Below, one piece after another: positions 48,698 to 56,577 of a stretch of DNA of 64,000 nt. How positions within the stretch are numbered: the stretch's first letter is position 1; every line of letters begins with the position of its first letter. The DNA comes from Nocardioides houyundeii (GTDB lineage: Bacteria > Actinomycetota > Actinomycetes > Propionibacteriales > Nocardioidaceae): assembly GCF_002865585.1 (NCBI RefSeq), contig NZ_CP025581.1:3224001-3288000 (forward strand), given 5' to 3'. The notes under the pieces were generated by a model. The model searched no databases and was not told where the DNA came from. It was given only the letters and a program-made list of their open reading frames with translations. A program made the position numbers and the translations under genes.

Positions 48698-50149
48698 ATG
48701 AGAGCGGTATTCAGGGCGGGCAGGGCCGCCGAGCGGTTCCAGTCGCTCGTGGAGTCCGGCCACGCCCAGGCCCCTGCCCAGAGCCCTGCCCAGCCCCCTG
48801 CCCAGACCGAGTCCTCCGGCTCCCACGCCGACCAGGACCGGCTGCTGGCGGTCGTCGGACAGCTGCGCGCCGTCCAGCTCCCCGATCCTCGCGCCGAGTT
48901 CGTCACCAGCCTCCGCGAGCGACTGATGGCCGAGGCCGACACCGTCCTGCTGCCGGCCCCGGCGCCGACCGCCGAGCAGCGCCCGACCCTGACCGTGGTG
49001 ACACGGCCCCGTACCACCCGGGACCGCCGGGTGGCGGCGATCCTCACGGTCGCCGCGGCACTCAGCGCCACCGGCAGCCTCGCTCTCTCCGCGCAGGCCG
49101 CCCTGCCGGGCGACTCGCTCTACCCGGTCAAGCGGGTCATGGAGTCCGCGCAGGCCGGGCTGGTCCTGGGCGAGCAGGACAAGGGCGAGCTGCTGCTGGC
49201 CAAGGCGGAGCTGCGACTCGACGAGGTGGAGGACCTGCTGGCCCGCGACAGCTGGGAGAGCCGTCAGGCCACCGCGAGCGCGCTGCAGTCGTTCTCCGAC
49301 CAGTCCGACGAAGCCGCCACCCTGCTGCTGGAGAACTACGCCTCCACCCAGCGCGAGGACGCGGTGGAGGCCCTGCTCGAGTTCACCGGTCGGAGCATGG
49401 CTCGCCTCGAGGCGCTCTCGGAGCTGGTGCCCGGCGAGGCTGCCGACGAGCTCGCGACCGCCGCCGACCAGCTGCTGCGCATCGATGCGCTCGCCCGGCA
49501 GGCCTGCCCCGGGTGTGCCGGCGAGGGGATCACCGAGTTCCCGGTCTTCCTCGCCGCCAGCGGACCCATGACCAGCAGCCTGTACGAGCCCGACGGGGTC
49601 ACCTTCGCGGCTCCCGCACCCGCCCCGCTGGTCCGCGGCAACGGTGCAGCCGGCCGGTCCGAGGGGAACGTCCGCCTCGACGCCGCCAGGAGCGGGCCCG
49701 CCACCAGCGTCCCGAGCGCGACCGCCCAGCCCAGCAGCAGCGGTGCGCCCACGAGCTCCGGCCAGCCGACCACCGGCCCCAACCCGACCTCCCAGCCCAC
49801 CGCGACCGGCTCCCCGTCACGGCCGGCCGCGCCCACCGAGAGCAGCTCCAGCGCCCCCAGCAAGACCCAGGCCCCAGGCCCGACCGTGCCGGCCACCCCG
49901 ACACCCACGACCCTCGTCGACGACGTCACCACGATCCTGGTCGGCGACCCACCGACGAGCTCCGGAGCCCCGGAGTCGAGCGGCGGCCTGGTCGGCACCA
50001 TCGGCGAGGTCCTGGAGACCGCCGCCACCGGGCTGCTCGGCGAGAAGGTGGGCGGCAGCCTGGGCGCCGCGGTGGACCAGCTGGGAGAGGCGGTCGGGAC
50101 GATCCTCGGCAGCCTGGGGTCCAGCCCGTCCGGCAGCCAGCGGCCGTGA
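48698..50149 (+). CDS. rsbN: RsbN-like anti-sigma factor, DUF5667-type membrane protein
   Basis: 483 aa. The N-terminal ~105 residues are cytoplasmic with LLAVVGQLRAVQLPDPRAEF, the likely sigma-binding part. A membrane segment (RRVAAILTVAAALSATGSLAL, ~residues 109-129) is followed by ALPGDSLYPVKRVMESAQ, the hallmark of RsbN/DUF5667 proteins, a helical domain, and a long Ser/Thr/Pro linker with a Gly-rich end. Streptomyces RsbN, encoded just after bldN, inhibits BldN. The ATG at 48698 has AGGA 9 nt upstream; a longer frame from 48602 would cross the promoter. Confidence 0.8.
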   Translation: MRAVFRAGRAAERFQSLVESGHAQAPAQSPAQPPAQTESSGSHADQDRLLAVVGQLRAVQLPDPRAEFVTSLRERLMAEADTVLLPAPAPTAEQRPTLTVVTRPRTTRDRRVAAILTVAAALSATGSLALSAQAALPGDSLYPVKRVMESAQAGLVLGEQDKGELLLAKAELRLDEVEDLLARDSWESRQATASALQSFSDQSDEAATLLLENYASTQREDAVEALLEFTGRSMARLEALSELVPGEAADELATAADQLLRIDALARQACPGCAGEGITEFPVFLAASGPMTSSLYEPDGVTFAAPAPAPLVRGNGAAGRSEGNVRLDAARSGPATSVPSATAQPSSSGAPTSSGQPTTGPNPTSQPTATGSPSRPAAPTESSSSAPSKTQAPGPTVPATPTPTTLVDDVTTILVGDPPTSSGAPESSGGLVGTIGEVLETAATGLLGEKVGGSLGAAVDQLGEAVGTILGSLGSSPSGSQRP

Positions 50150-50160
50150 CCAGGGCCTGG

Positions 50161-50181
50161 TCAGGGCCTGACAGGCCCTGA
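50161..50181. terminator. bidirectional hairpin between rsbN-like and acyltransferase genes
   Basis: TCAGGGCCTG and CAGGCCCTGA are perfect inverted repeats around a central A (effective loop ~5 nt). It lies in the 51-nt gap between convergent genes. No U-tract. Confidence 0.55.
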
Positions 50182-50200
50182 GCCGACCAGCGCCCGCGGG

Positions 50201-51379
50201 TCAGCCGAAGACGGAGCTGCGCTCGCGCAGCAGTTTGAACAGGGTCTGCTGGATGGTCTCGCGGACCTGGTCGGTCACCTCGAACACCAGCATCGGGTCC
50301 TCGGCCTCGAGCTCGCCGAAGGTGTCGGTGCGGATCGGCTCGCCGAACTCCATCAGCCACTTCGACGGCAGCGGAACCAGCCCGAGGGGGCCGAGCAGCG
50401 GGAAGAACGGCGTGATCGGGAGATAGGGCAGGTTGAGCAGCCGGGCCAGGGTCGTCAGGTTGCCGACGATCGGATAGATCTCCTCGGCACCCACCACCGA
50501 CAGCGGCACGATGGGCACGCCCGTGCGCAGTGCCGCGGAGACGAACCCCCCGCGGCCGAAGCGCTGCAGCTTGTAGCGCTCGGAGAAGGGCTTGCCGATC
50601 CCCTTGAACCCCTCGGGCCACACTCCGACCAGCTCGCCGCCGTTGAGCATCCGCTCCGCGTCGGCCTGACAGGCCAGGGTGGCCCCCATCCGACGAGCCA
50701 GACCGGCGACGACGGGCAGTCGAAAGACCAGGTCGGCGCCCAGCGGACGGAGGTTGCGGCCGGCGTGGTCGTGCACGGCGACCATGGTCATCAGGCCGTC
50801 CACCGGGATGGTGCCGGAGTGGTTGGACACCACCAGCGCCCCGCCCTCGGCGGGAATGTTCTCGATCCCACGGACCTCGATCCGGAACCACTTCTCGGCC
50901 AGCGGCCGGACCATCGCCAGGAAGAGCCGCTCGGTGAGCTCGCGGTCGAAGCCGAAGTCGTCGACCAGGTACTCGCCCTCGAGGCGTCGGCGCAGGAAGG
51001 CCAGGAGCTCGGCCAGGCGACGCTCCCAGTCCGGCCCGAACACCTCTCGGGCGCCGGACTCGATGGCCGCCAGCCAGTCCGCCGCCGGGATGCCGTCCAG
51101 CGGTTCGCGGTCCTTGGTGGTGGCGCCGGCTCGGGGGGTGCCGGGAGTGGGCCCAGCAGTCGGCCCGTCAGTGGGCCCGTCAGTGGGCCCAGCAGTGGGC
51201 CCGTCAGCCGGCCCGGCGGTGGATGCCTCGGCCGGTTCGGCGGCGGCCCGCGGTGCCCTCGGTGCCCTCGGCTTGGCGCCCTTGGCCAGGCTGCGCGCGG
51301 CCGCGGAGGGCTTGTCGCGCCCCGTCCCCCGGCCGGGCCGTCCGCCCGTGCCGATGGGGATGATCTCCGCGTCGCTCAC
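50201..51379 (-). CDS. lysophospholipid acyltransferase family protein (PlsC-like)
   Basis: 392 aa. A low-complexity N-terminal region (~95 residues, with GPTDGPTDGPTAGPT repeats) precedes a PlsC-type domain: VSNHSGTIPVDGLMTM (motif I; His and Asp are 7 apart rather than the classical HX4D), GVWPEGFKGIGKP (motif III) and VPIVPLSVVG (motif IV). Homologous in position to M. tuberculosis Rv0502. Likely acts on phospholipid or another acyl acceptor at the membrane; substrate unknown. Overlaps the epimerase gene by 4 nt. Confidence 0.85.
   Translation of the reverse strand: MSDAEIIPIGTGGRPGRGTGRDKPSAAARSLAKGAKPRAPRAPRAAAEPAEASTAGPADGPTAGPTDGPTDGPTAGPTPGTPRAGATTKDREPLDGIPAADWLAAIESGAREVFGPDWERRLAELLAFLRRRLEGEYLVDDFGFDRELTERLFLAMVRPLAEKWFRIEVRGIENIPAEGGALVVSNHSGTIPVDGLMTMVAVHDHAGRNLRPLGADLVFRLPVVAGLARRMGATLACQADAERMLNGGELVGVWPEGFKGIGKPFSERYKLQRFGRGGFVSAALRTGVPIVPLSVVGAEEIYPIVGNLTTLARLLNLPYLPITPFFPLLGPLGLVPLPSKWLMEFGEPIRTDTFGELEAEDPMLVFEVTDQVRETIQQTLFKLLRERSSVFG
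51145..51225 (-). repeat. 12-bp repeats coding GPT(D/A) in the acyltransferase
   Basis: Imperfect tandem 12-mers of the form GTGGGCCC(G/A)(T/G)CA code for repeated Gly-Pro-Thr-Asp/Ala in the acyltransferase N-terminus. Frame-preserving; copy number may vary among strains. Confidence 0.6.
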
Positions 51380-52365
51380 GCCATCCCTCCTACGGGTGCC
51401 GGACCTGGGCTGGTCCCCAACCCGAGGCTGCGTCCGAAGTCGGCGAAGGCCTCGCCGGTCGTGTACGTCGGGTAGAACCCCAGCATGTCGCGCATCCGGG
51501 TGGTGTCAACACCACGTCCGTAGGTGAGCAGGGAGAGCTGCTCGGGGGAGAACTCGGCTCGCAGCCGCGACCGGAGCACCGAGCCGACCGGGGCCACGGC
51601 GAACCCCGGCACCGGCAGCGGCAGCTTGCCGAGCCGTCGGATGGCCTGGGAGAGCATCAGCACACCGTCTCCGGCGATGTTGAAAGTGCCCTCGACGTCG
51701 TTGACGACCGAGTGGCGCAGGACGGCGTTCAGGTCCTGCTCGTGCAGGAACTGCAGCCGCGGGTCGTAGCCGAGCACCATCGGGATGGTGGGCAGCCGGA
51801 AGAACGCCGACATCGGCGACACCACGTGGGGGCCCATGACGTTGGCGCACCGCAGGGTGGTCACCCGGACGTCGGGCCGACGACGCGCGAAGCCGCGCAC
51901 GTAGCCCTCGATCTCGTGCACGTCGCGGGAGTAGCCGGCCCGGGGGAGCTTCTTGGGGCCCATGTCCTCGGTGAACATCGCCGGGTCCCGGCTGCTCGCG
52001 CCGTAGACCGTGGTGGAGGACTTGACCACCAGGTGCTTCACGCTCGCCGCGCGCTGGCAGGCCGCCAGCAGCTGCATCGAGCCGATGACGTTGATCTCCT
52101 TCATCGCGTTGCGTCCACCGGAGCCGCCGGGGGTCGCGATCACGCTCATGTGGACGACGGTGTCGACGTCCTCGCGAGCGATGACCTTGGCGATGACCGG
52201 GTTGCGGATGTCGGCACGCACGAAGGAGACGTTGCCGAGGTCGCCGCGGGGCGGCACCACGTCAACGCCGATGACGCGATCGATGGAGGGGTCGGCGGCG
52301 GCAAACCGCGCGAAGCGGCGGCCGATGTCCCGGGAGATCCCGGTGACCAGCACGACCCGCCCCAC
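51376..52365 (-). CDS. NAD-dependent epimerase/dehydratase family protein (extended SDR)
   Basis: 329 aa with an N-terminal nucleotide-binding site VLVTGISRDIGRRFA and DVDTVVHMSV. The usual catalytic Y-x3-K is replaced by Y-S-R-D-V (in LPRAGYSRDVHE), so classical SDR chemistry is doubtful. Positional equivalent of Rv0501 (annotated GalE2). It forms an operon with the acyltransferase downstream (4-nt overlap), suggesting a joint function in lipid or envelope synthesis; inference only. Confidence 0.85.
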   Translation of the reverse strand: MGRVVLVTGISRDIGRRFARFAAADPSIDRVIGVDVVPPRGDLGNVSFVRADIRNPVIAKVIAREDVDTVVHMSVIATPGGSGGRNAMKEINVIGSMQLLAACQRAASVKHLVVKSSTTVYGASSRDPAMFTEDMGPKKLPRAGYSRDVHEIEGYVRGFARRRPDVRVTTLRCANVMGPHVVSPMSAFFRLPTIPMVLGYDPRLQFLHEQDLNAVLRHSVVNDVEGTFNIAGDGVLMLSQAIRRLGKLPLPVPGFAVAPVGSVLRSRLRAEFSPEQLSLLTYGRGVDTTRMRDMLGFYPTYTTGEAFADFGRSLGLGTSPGPAPVGGMA

Positions 52366-52376
52366 GATCTAAGGCC

Positions 52377-52478
52377 CTACTTGCCGAGCTTGCGGCGCTG
52401 GACGCGCGTCTTCTTGAGAAGCTTGCGGTGCTTCTTCTTGGCCATGCGCTTGCGCCGCTTCTTGATGACAGAACCCAC
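52377..52478 (-). CDS. small ribosomal subunit protein bS22
   Basis: 33-aa, extremely basic protein ([20 protein letters not shown]... ending RRKLGK). It matches the 33-residue actinobacterial protein first annotated as an AURKAIP1/COX24-domain peptide (Rv0500B position) and later found as bS22 in mycobacterial ribosomes. The GTG at 52478 follows AAAGG by 7 nt. Longer frames upstream are not conserved. Lies between the HTH gene and the epimerase, as in M. tuberculosis. Confidence 0.88.
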   Translation of the reverse strand: MGSVIKKRRKRMAKKKHRKLLKKTRVQRRKLGK

Positions 52479-52610
52479 AGGGAAACCTTTCAACGTGCAA
52501 CAGGTCGGTCGGACAGGCTGCCTGACCGACCGGGCAAGCCTACTGGCCCGAGCCAGGAGGAGGAGAATCGGGTGCCGCCACGTGGGCAGCACCGGCACTC
52601 CGGCTTGCGA

Positions 52611-52811
52611 TCAGCCGGCGTTGAAGAAGCTCTTGCGCAGGTACTCGTCGACGTCGTCCTCGGTGACCCGGAAGGAACGTCCCACGCGAACGGCGGGCAG
52701 CTCCCCACTGTGGACCAGGCGATAGACCGTCATCTTGGAGACCCGCATCATCGCGGCGACTTCTGCGATGGTCAGGAACTTGACGTCCGACCTGTCCGCG
52801 GAGTTGGCCAT
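52611..52811 (-). CDS. excisionase-family helix-turn-helix DNA-binding protein
   Basis: 66-aa single winged-helix domain: FLTIAEVAAMMRVSKMTVYR is the HTH, followed by LVHSGELPAVRVGRSFRV and DDVDEYLRKSF. It corresponds to Rv0500A of M. tuberculosis; despite the excisionase name there is no mobile element here, so it is likely a chromosomal regulator. Resembles but is not BldC (different wing). The ATG at 52811 has AAGGATGG upstream; a longer frame to 52865 adds a non-conserved leader. Confidence 0.85.
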   Translation of the reverse strand: MANSADRSDVKFLTIAEVAAMMRVSKMTVYRLVHSGELPAVRVGRSFRVTEDDVDEYLRKSFFNAG

Positions 52812-52993
52812 GGCTGCACCATCCTTGCTGGCCTCACGGGCACCGGCTTCCCCACCGGTGCGCACAGGACGTGCGGCGCATGTGGTGAGAATAGGGGTTC
52901 GAGTGACCGGTGGGGAAGGGAATGACTAGTGAAACTTGTTCCTTGCGGCGTGTCGCGTTGATTTCCAACTTTTTGTCACCGGATGCGTAGTCC

Positions 52994-54181
52994 TCAAGCG
53001 TACGGATCGAGGCCGTGCAGAGGGAAGACCTCCATCCTGGTCGCGTGGATCGCACGGTCCAGCCAGGTCTGCGGGTCGTAGCCCTCGCGCCAGTCACGGT
53101 AGGCCGGCGTACGGCCGTCGGTCATCCGGAACGGCGCCCCGTCCCCGAGCAGCTCGATGACGTGGTCGCGCCACTCCAGGGGCGTCTCGACGTGCGGGTC
53201 GATCGGGGAGCCGCCGACGATGGCCAGCAGGTGGGTCCAGGCACGCGGCACCACCCCCGGCACCGCGTAGCCGCCCCCGCCGGTGACCACCCAGCGGCCC
53301 TGCGTCAGCTCGTGCGCCAGGTCGTGCAGCGCCAGGTACGCCGCCCGCTGGCCGTCGACGGTGAGCATCAGGTGGGTCAGCGGGTCCTCCATGTGGGAGT
53401 CGCACCCGTGCTGGGTGACCAGGAACTCCGGATCGAACTCCCGCAGCAGCGGCGGCACCACGGCGTGGAAGGCGCGTAGCCAGCCCGCGTCCGCAGTACC
53501 CGGGGGCAGTGCCACGTTGACCGCCGATCCCTCGGCCGCCTTGCCGCCGGAGTCTCCGGGGAACCCCGTGCCCGGGAAGAGCATCTGCCCCGTCTCGTGC
53601 AGCGAGATGGTGAGCACCCGCGGGTCGTTGTAGAAGATCTTCTCCACGCCGTCGCCGTGGTGCGCGTCGACGTCGACGTAGGCGATGCGCTGCGCACCCT
53701 GGTCGAGCATCCACTGGATGCCGACCGCCACGTCGTTGTAGATGCAGAAGCCGCTGGCCCGGTCCGGCATCGCGTGGTGCAGGCCGCCGACCACGCTGGC
53801 GCTGTGCAGCGACTCCCCGGTCCAGACCTGGCGGAACGCCTCGACGCTGGCGCCGACCACGTGGGCGGAGGCGTGGTGCATGTCGCGGAACACCGGGTTG
53901 TCGTCGGTCCCGAGGCCGTGGACGAGATCCACGCCTCCCGACATGCGCCCGGCCCGGGTGACCGCCTCGATCAGCGACTCCGAGTGGACCGTGGCGATCA
54001 GGTCGAGGCTGGCGACCGGCGCGGGCACCACCCGGAGGCCGCGGTCCAGGACACCGAGCTGCTCGGCCAGCCTCATCGTCAGGTCCACCCGCAACGGGGA
54101 CATCGGGTGGTCGGCACCGAAGTCGTACTCCGTCAGGGTCTTGTCGAACACGACCGTGGCAGGTCCCTGGCACTCCCTCAT
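52994..54181 (-). CDS. AcuC-like class I histone-deacetylase-fold protein
   Basis: 395 aa Zn-dependent amidohydrolase of the HDAC/AcuC family. Metal and catalytic residues are visible in GLHHAMPDRASGFCIYNDVA, YVDVDAHHGDGVEKIFYND (Asp/His zinc ligands and His-His pair) and TQHGCDSHMEDPL, and GGGGYAV near the C-terminus. Bacillus AcuC deacetylates acetyl-CoA synthetase; the target here is unknown. The ATG at 54181 has a TANNNT box 7 nt upstream. Divergent from the stress-protein gene. Confidence 0.9.
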   Translation of the reverse strand: MRECQGPATVVFDKTLTEYDFGADHPMSPLRVDLTMRLAEQLGVLDRGLRVVPAPVASLDLIATVHSESLIEAVTRAGRMSGGVDLVHGLGTDDNPVFRDMHHASAHVVGASVEAFRQVWTGESLHSASVVGGLHHAMPDRASGFCIYNDVAVGIQWMLDQGAQRIAYVDVDAHHGDGVEKIFYNDPRVLTISLHETGQMLFPGTGFPGDSGGKAAEGSAVNVALPPGTADAGWLRAFHAVVPPLLREFDPEFLVTQHGCDSHMEDPLTHLMLTVDGQRAAYLALHDLAHELTQGRWVVTGGGGYAVPGVVPRAWTHLLAIVGGSPIDPHVETPLEWRDHVIELLGDGAPFRMTDGRTPAYRDWREGYDPQTWLDRAIHATRMEVFPLHGLDPYA

Positions 54182-54188
54182 GGGGCGC

Positions 54189-54194
54189 ACGCTA
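54189..54194 (-). promoter_or_regulatory. -10 box for leaderless acuC-like gene
   Basis: TAGCGT on the minus strand, 7 nt before the ATG at 54181. Confidence 0.5.
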
Positions 54195-54248
54195 CTCCCG
54201 CCCGGCGCTGCCCTGTGCCGCAGCCGCGCCAGCGGGCAGACTGGGAAC

Positions 54249-54763
54249 ATGTCCGATCCCACGAGCCCCCGTTCCATCCAGATCTCCGGCCTGGCCCTGG
54301 CGTTCCCCCAGTCGCTGGCCGTCTACGGCACCTACGAGGAGGCCCAGCGGGCCGTGGACCACCTCGCCGACGCCCAGTTCCCGGTCGAGAACTGCATGAT
54401 CGTCGGCACCGACCTCAAGCAGGTGGAGCGGATCACCGGGCGTCTGACCTGGGGCCGGGTGGCGCTGGCGGGGCCGCCTCGGGCTTGTGGCTGGGCCTGC
54501 TGGTCGGCCTGCTGCTCGGCCTGTTCGTCGAGGAGGGCGGCTGGTGGGCGATGATGGCCTCGGCCGCGCTCTTCGGCGCGGCGTTCGGCATCGTGTGGGG
54601 CCTGGCCGGCTACGCCGCGACCCGGGGCCGACGCGACTTCTCCTCGGTCCGGACGGTGGTCGCCACCCGCCACGAGGTGCTCGTGGAGCACAAGCACCGG
54701 GCCGCGGCCCAGGAGATCCTGGCCCGCACCCCGGGCCTGCTGCCCGACCCGTTCGCCGGCTGA
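54249..54763 (+). pseudogene. general stress protein 17M-like membrane protein with an apparent one-base deletion
   Basis: N-terminal part (SLAVYGTYEEAQRAVDHL... ENCMIVGTDLKQVERITGRL) matches the YflT/GSP17M-type domain. At the G4 run 54470-54473 the frame slips: the original frame continues as an unlikely Cys/Arg-rich stretch to 54554, whereas the next frame reads AASGLWLGLLVGLLLGLF, a second membrane helix (ASAALFGAAFGIVWGLAGYAA), then RDFSSVRTVVATRHEVLVEHK, the normal family C-terminus, stopping at 54763. One more G restores a ~171-aa protein. Likely a sequencing error. A -10-like CAGACT is 6 nt before the ATG. Confidence 0.83.
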
Positions 54764-54784
54764 GCGCGGCGGAGCCGGACCGCC

Positions 54785-55612
54785 TCAGTCCTGCGCGGCC
54801 AGCTCGCGCGAGCGGTCGCGGGCGGCCTCCATCGCCGCCAGGAACGCGGCCCGCACCTTGTGGATCTCCAGCTCGCGCAGGGCGGCGGCGGTGGTGCCCG
54901 CCGGGGAGGTGACCTGCTCGCGGAGCACCGCCGGGTGGGTGCCGGTCTCGCGCAGCATCACCGCGGAGCCGAGCACGGTCTGCACCACGAGCTCGCTCGC
55001 GGTCGCCCGGGGCAGTCCCAGGTGCACTCCCGCCTCGATCATCGACTCCACGACGTAGAAGACGTACGCCGGACCGGAGCCGGAGATCGCGGTGACCGCG
55101 TCCATCTGCTTCTCCGGGACGCGCAGCACCTTGCCGCAGGAGCCCATCAGCGCCTCGGCCTCGGCCAGGTCCGCGTCGCCGCAGTGGGATCCCGGCGAGA
55201 TCGCCGCCATCCCCTCGTCCACCAGCGCGGGGGTGTTGGGCATCACCCGGACCACCGCGACGTCGGCGGGCACCCGGGCCTCGATGTAGGCGGTGGTGAT
55301 CCCGGCGGCCAGCGAGACCAGCAGCTGGCCCGGGCGCAGCACCGGCGCGATCTCGGCCAGCAGCTCGCCCATGTCCTGAGGCTTGACCACCAGCGCCAGG
55401 GTGTCCGCCGCCTTGGCGGCCGCCACGTTGCCCAGCACGGTCACGCCGTACCGCTCCTCGAGCTCCGCGGCCCGCTCGGCCCGCTTCTCACCGACCAGCA
55501 GGGTGTCCACCCGGCGACCGGCGCGGACCAGTCCCGAGAGCAGGGTCTCCCCCATCACTCCGGCGCCGATGATCGCGGTCTGGTGCGTGCTGGGGAGGCT
55601 CATGACCGCCAT
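54785..55612 (-). CDS. proC: pyrroline-5-carboxylate reductase
   Basis: NAD(P)H-dependent last step of proline synthesis (275 aa). Rossmann motif TAIIGAGVMGETLLSGL near the N-terminus, VRVMPNTPALVDEG and AISGSGPAYVFYVVE in the middle, and VTSPAGTTAAAL near the C-terminus are all typical. ATG 55612, or possibly 55603. It follows the proline dehydrogenase gene by 19 nt on the same strand, so enzymes for opposite reactions appear to share one transcript. Confidence 0.96.
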   Translation of the reverse strand: MAVMSLPSTHQTAIIGAGVMGETLLSGLVRAGRRVDTLLVGEKRAERAAELEERYGVTVLGNVAAAKAADTLALVVKPQDMGELLAEIAPVLRPGQLLVSLAAGITTAYIEARVPADVAVVRVMPNTPALVDEGMAAISPGSHCGDADLAEAEALMGSCGKVLRVPEKQMDAVTAISGSGPAYVFYVVESMIEAGVHLGLPRATASELVVQTVLGSAVMLRETGTHPAVLREQVTSPAGTTAAALRELEIHKVRAAFLAAMEAARDRSRELAAQD

Positions 55613-55631
55613 TGTGCCCCCAACCGCTCGG

Positions 55632-56576
55632 CTACTTCCCGGAGATCAGCGACCTGAGGAACAGCGAGACGTTGCCGGGCCGCTCCGCGAGGCGGCGCAT
55701 CAGGTAGCCGTACCACTGGGCGCCGTAGGGCACGTAGACGCGCACCGTCTCGCCGGCCTCCGCCAGCCGTCGCTGCTCGCCGGTGCGGACGCCGTAGAGC
55801 ATCTGGAACTCGTAGGTCCCCTGGGTGCGGCCGTACCGGCTGGCCAGCGAGCCGCCGATCTGCACCATCCGCGGGTCGTGGGTGGCGATCATCGGGTAGC
55901 CCTGTCCCGCGAGCAGGATCTTCAGGCAGCGCACGTAGGCCTTGTCGATCTCGTGCCGGCTCTGGTGGGCGACCTGCTCGGGCTCCAGGTAGGCGCCCTT
56001 GCACAGCCGCACCCGGGAGCCCTCGTGCGCCAGCGCCCGGCAGTCCGACTCGGTGCGGTGCAGCGCCGCCTGGAGCACCGCGCCGGTCTCGGGGAAGTCC
56101 TTGCGCAGCTCGTGCAGGATCTCCAGGGTCGCGTCGGTGGTGGTGTGGTCCTCCATGTCGAGGGTCACCGTGGTGCCGGCGTTGCGGGCCGCACGGCAGA
56201 TGGTGCGCGCGTGCTCGAGCGCCACCTGCTGGCCATCGCGCGGCAACGCCTGTCCCACGGCGCTCAGCTTGACGCTCACCTCGGCCTGGCGCGCCAGGCC
56301 GAGGCCGGAGAGCTGGCCCAGCAGGTCGACGTACGCCGCCACGCACGCGTCGGCCTGGGCCACGTCGCGGGTGTCCTCGCCGAGGAAGTCCAGGGTCACC
56401 GAGAGCCCGCTCCCGACCAGGGCGGCCGCGGCCTGGACCGCGTCCTGGGTGGTCTCGCCGGGCACGTAGCCCGCCACCACCGACGCGGTCGCCGGCCACG
56501 CGGTGACGGCCTTCTTGATCTGCTCGGAGCGGGAGAGCACCAAGATGGGCTGACGCAGCAAGGACATGGGCGCCAC
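55632..56576 (-). CDS. proline dehydrogenase
   Basis: FAD-linked TIM-barrel oxidase turning proline into pyrroline-5-carboxylate (314 aa; monofunctional, so a separate P5C dehydrogenase is needed and not seen here). Motifs: TLDFLGEDTRD, VSVKLSAVGQAL, TLDMEDHTTTD, LCKGAYLEP, YPMIATHDPRM and the C-terminal RVYVPYGAQWYGYLMRRLAER. Start uncertain: GTG 56576, one base after the permease stop, or ATG 56567; neither has a clear Shine-Dalgarno site. Confidence 0.93.
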   Translation of the reverse strand: MAPMSLLRQPILVLSRSEQIKKAVTAWPATASVVAGYVPGETTQDAVQAAAALVGSGLSVTLDFLGEDTRDVAQADACVAAYVDLLGQLSGLGLARQAEVSVKLSAVGQALPRDGQQVALEHARTICRAARNAGTTVTLDMEDHTTTDATLEILHELRKDFPETGAVLQAALHRTESDCRALAHEGSRVRLCKGAYLEPEQVAHQSRHEIDKAYVRCLKILLAGQGYPMIATHDPRMVQIGGSLASRYGRTQGTYEFQMLYGVRTGEQRRLAEAGETVRVYVPYGAQWYGYLMRRLAERPGNVSLFLRSLISGK

Positions 56577-56577
56577 G

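Noticed and set aside
52611..52811. HTH protein as BldC or as a phage excisionase
   Set aside because: The wing sequence differs from BldC, and no integrase, attachment site or phage gene is near. It fits the chromosomal Rv0500A type.
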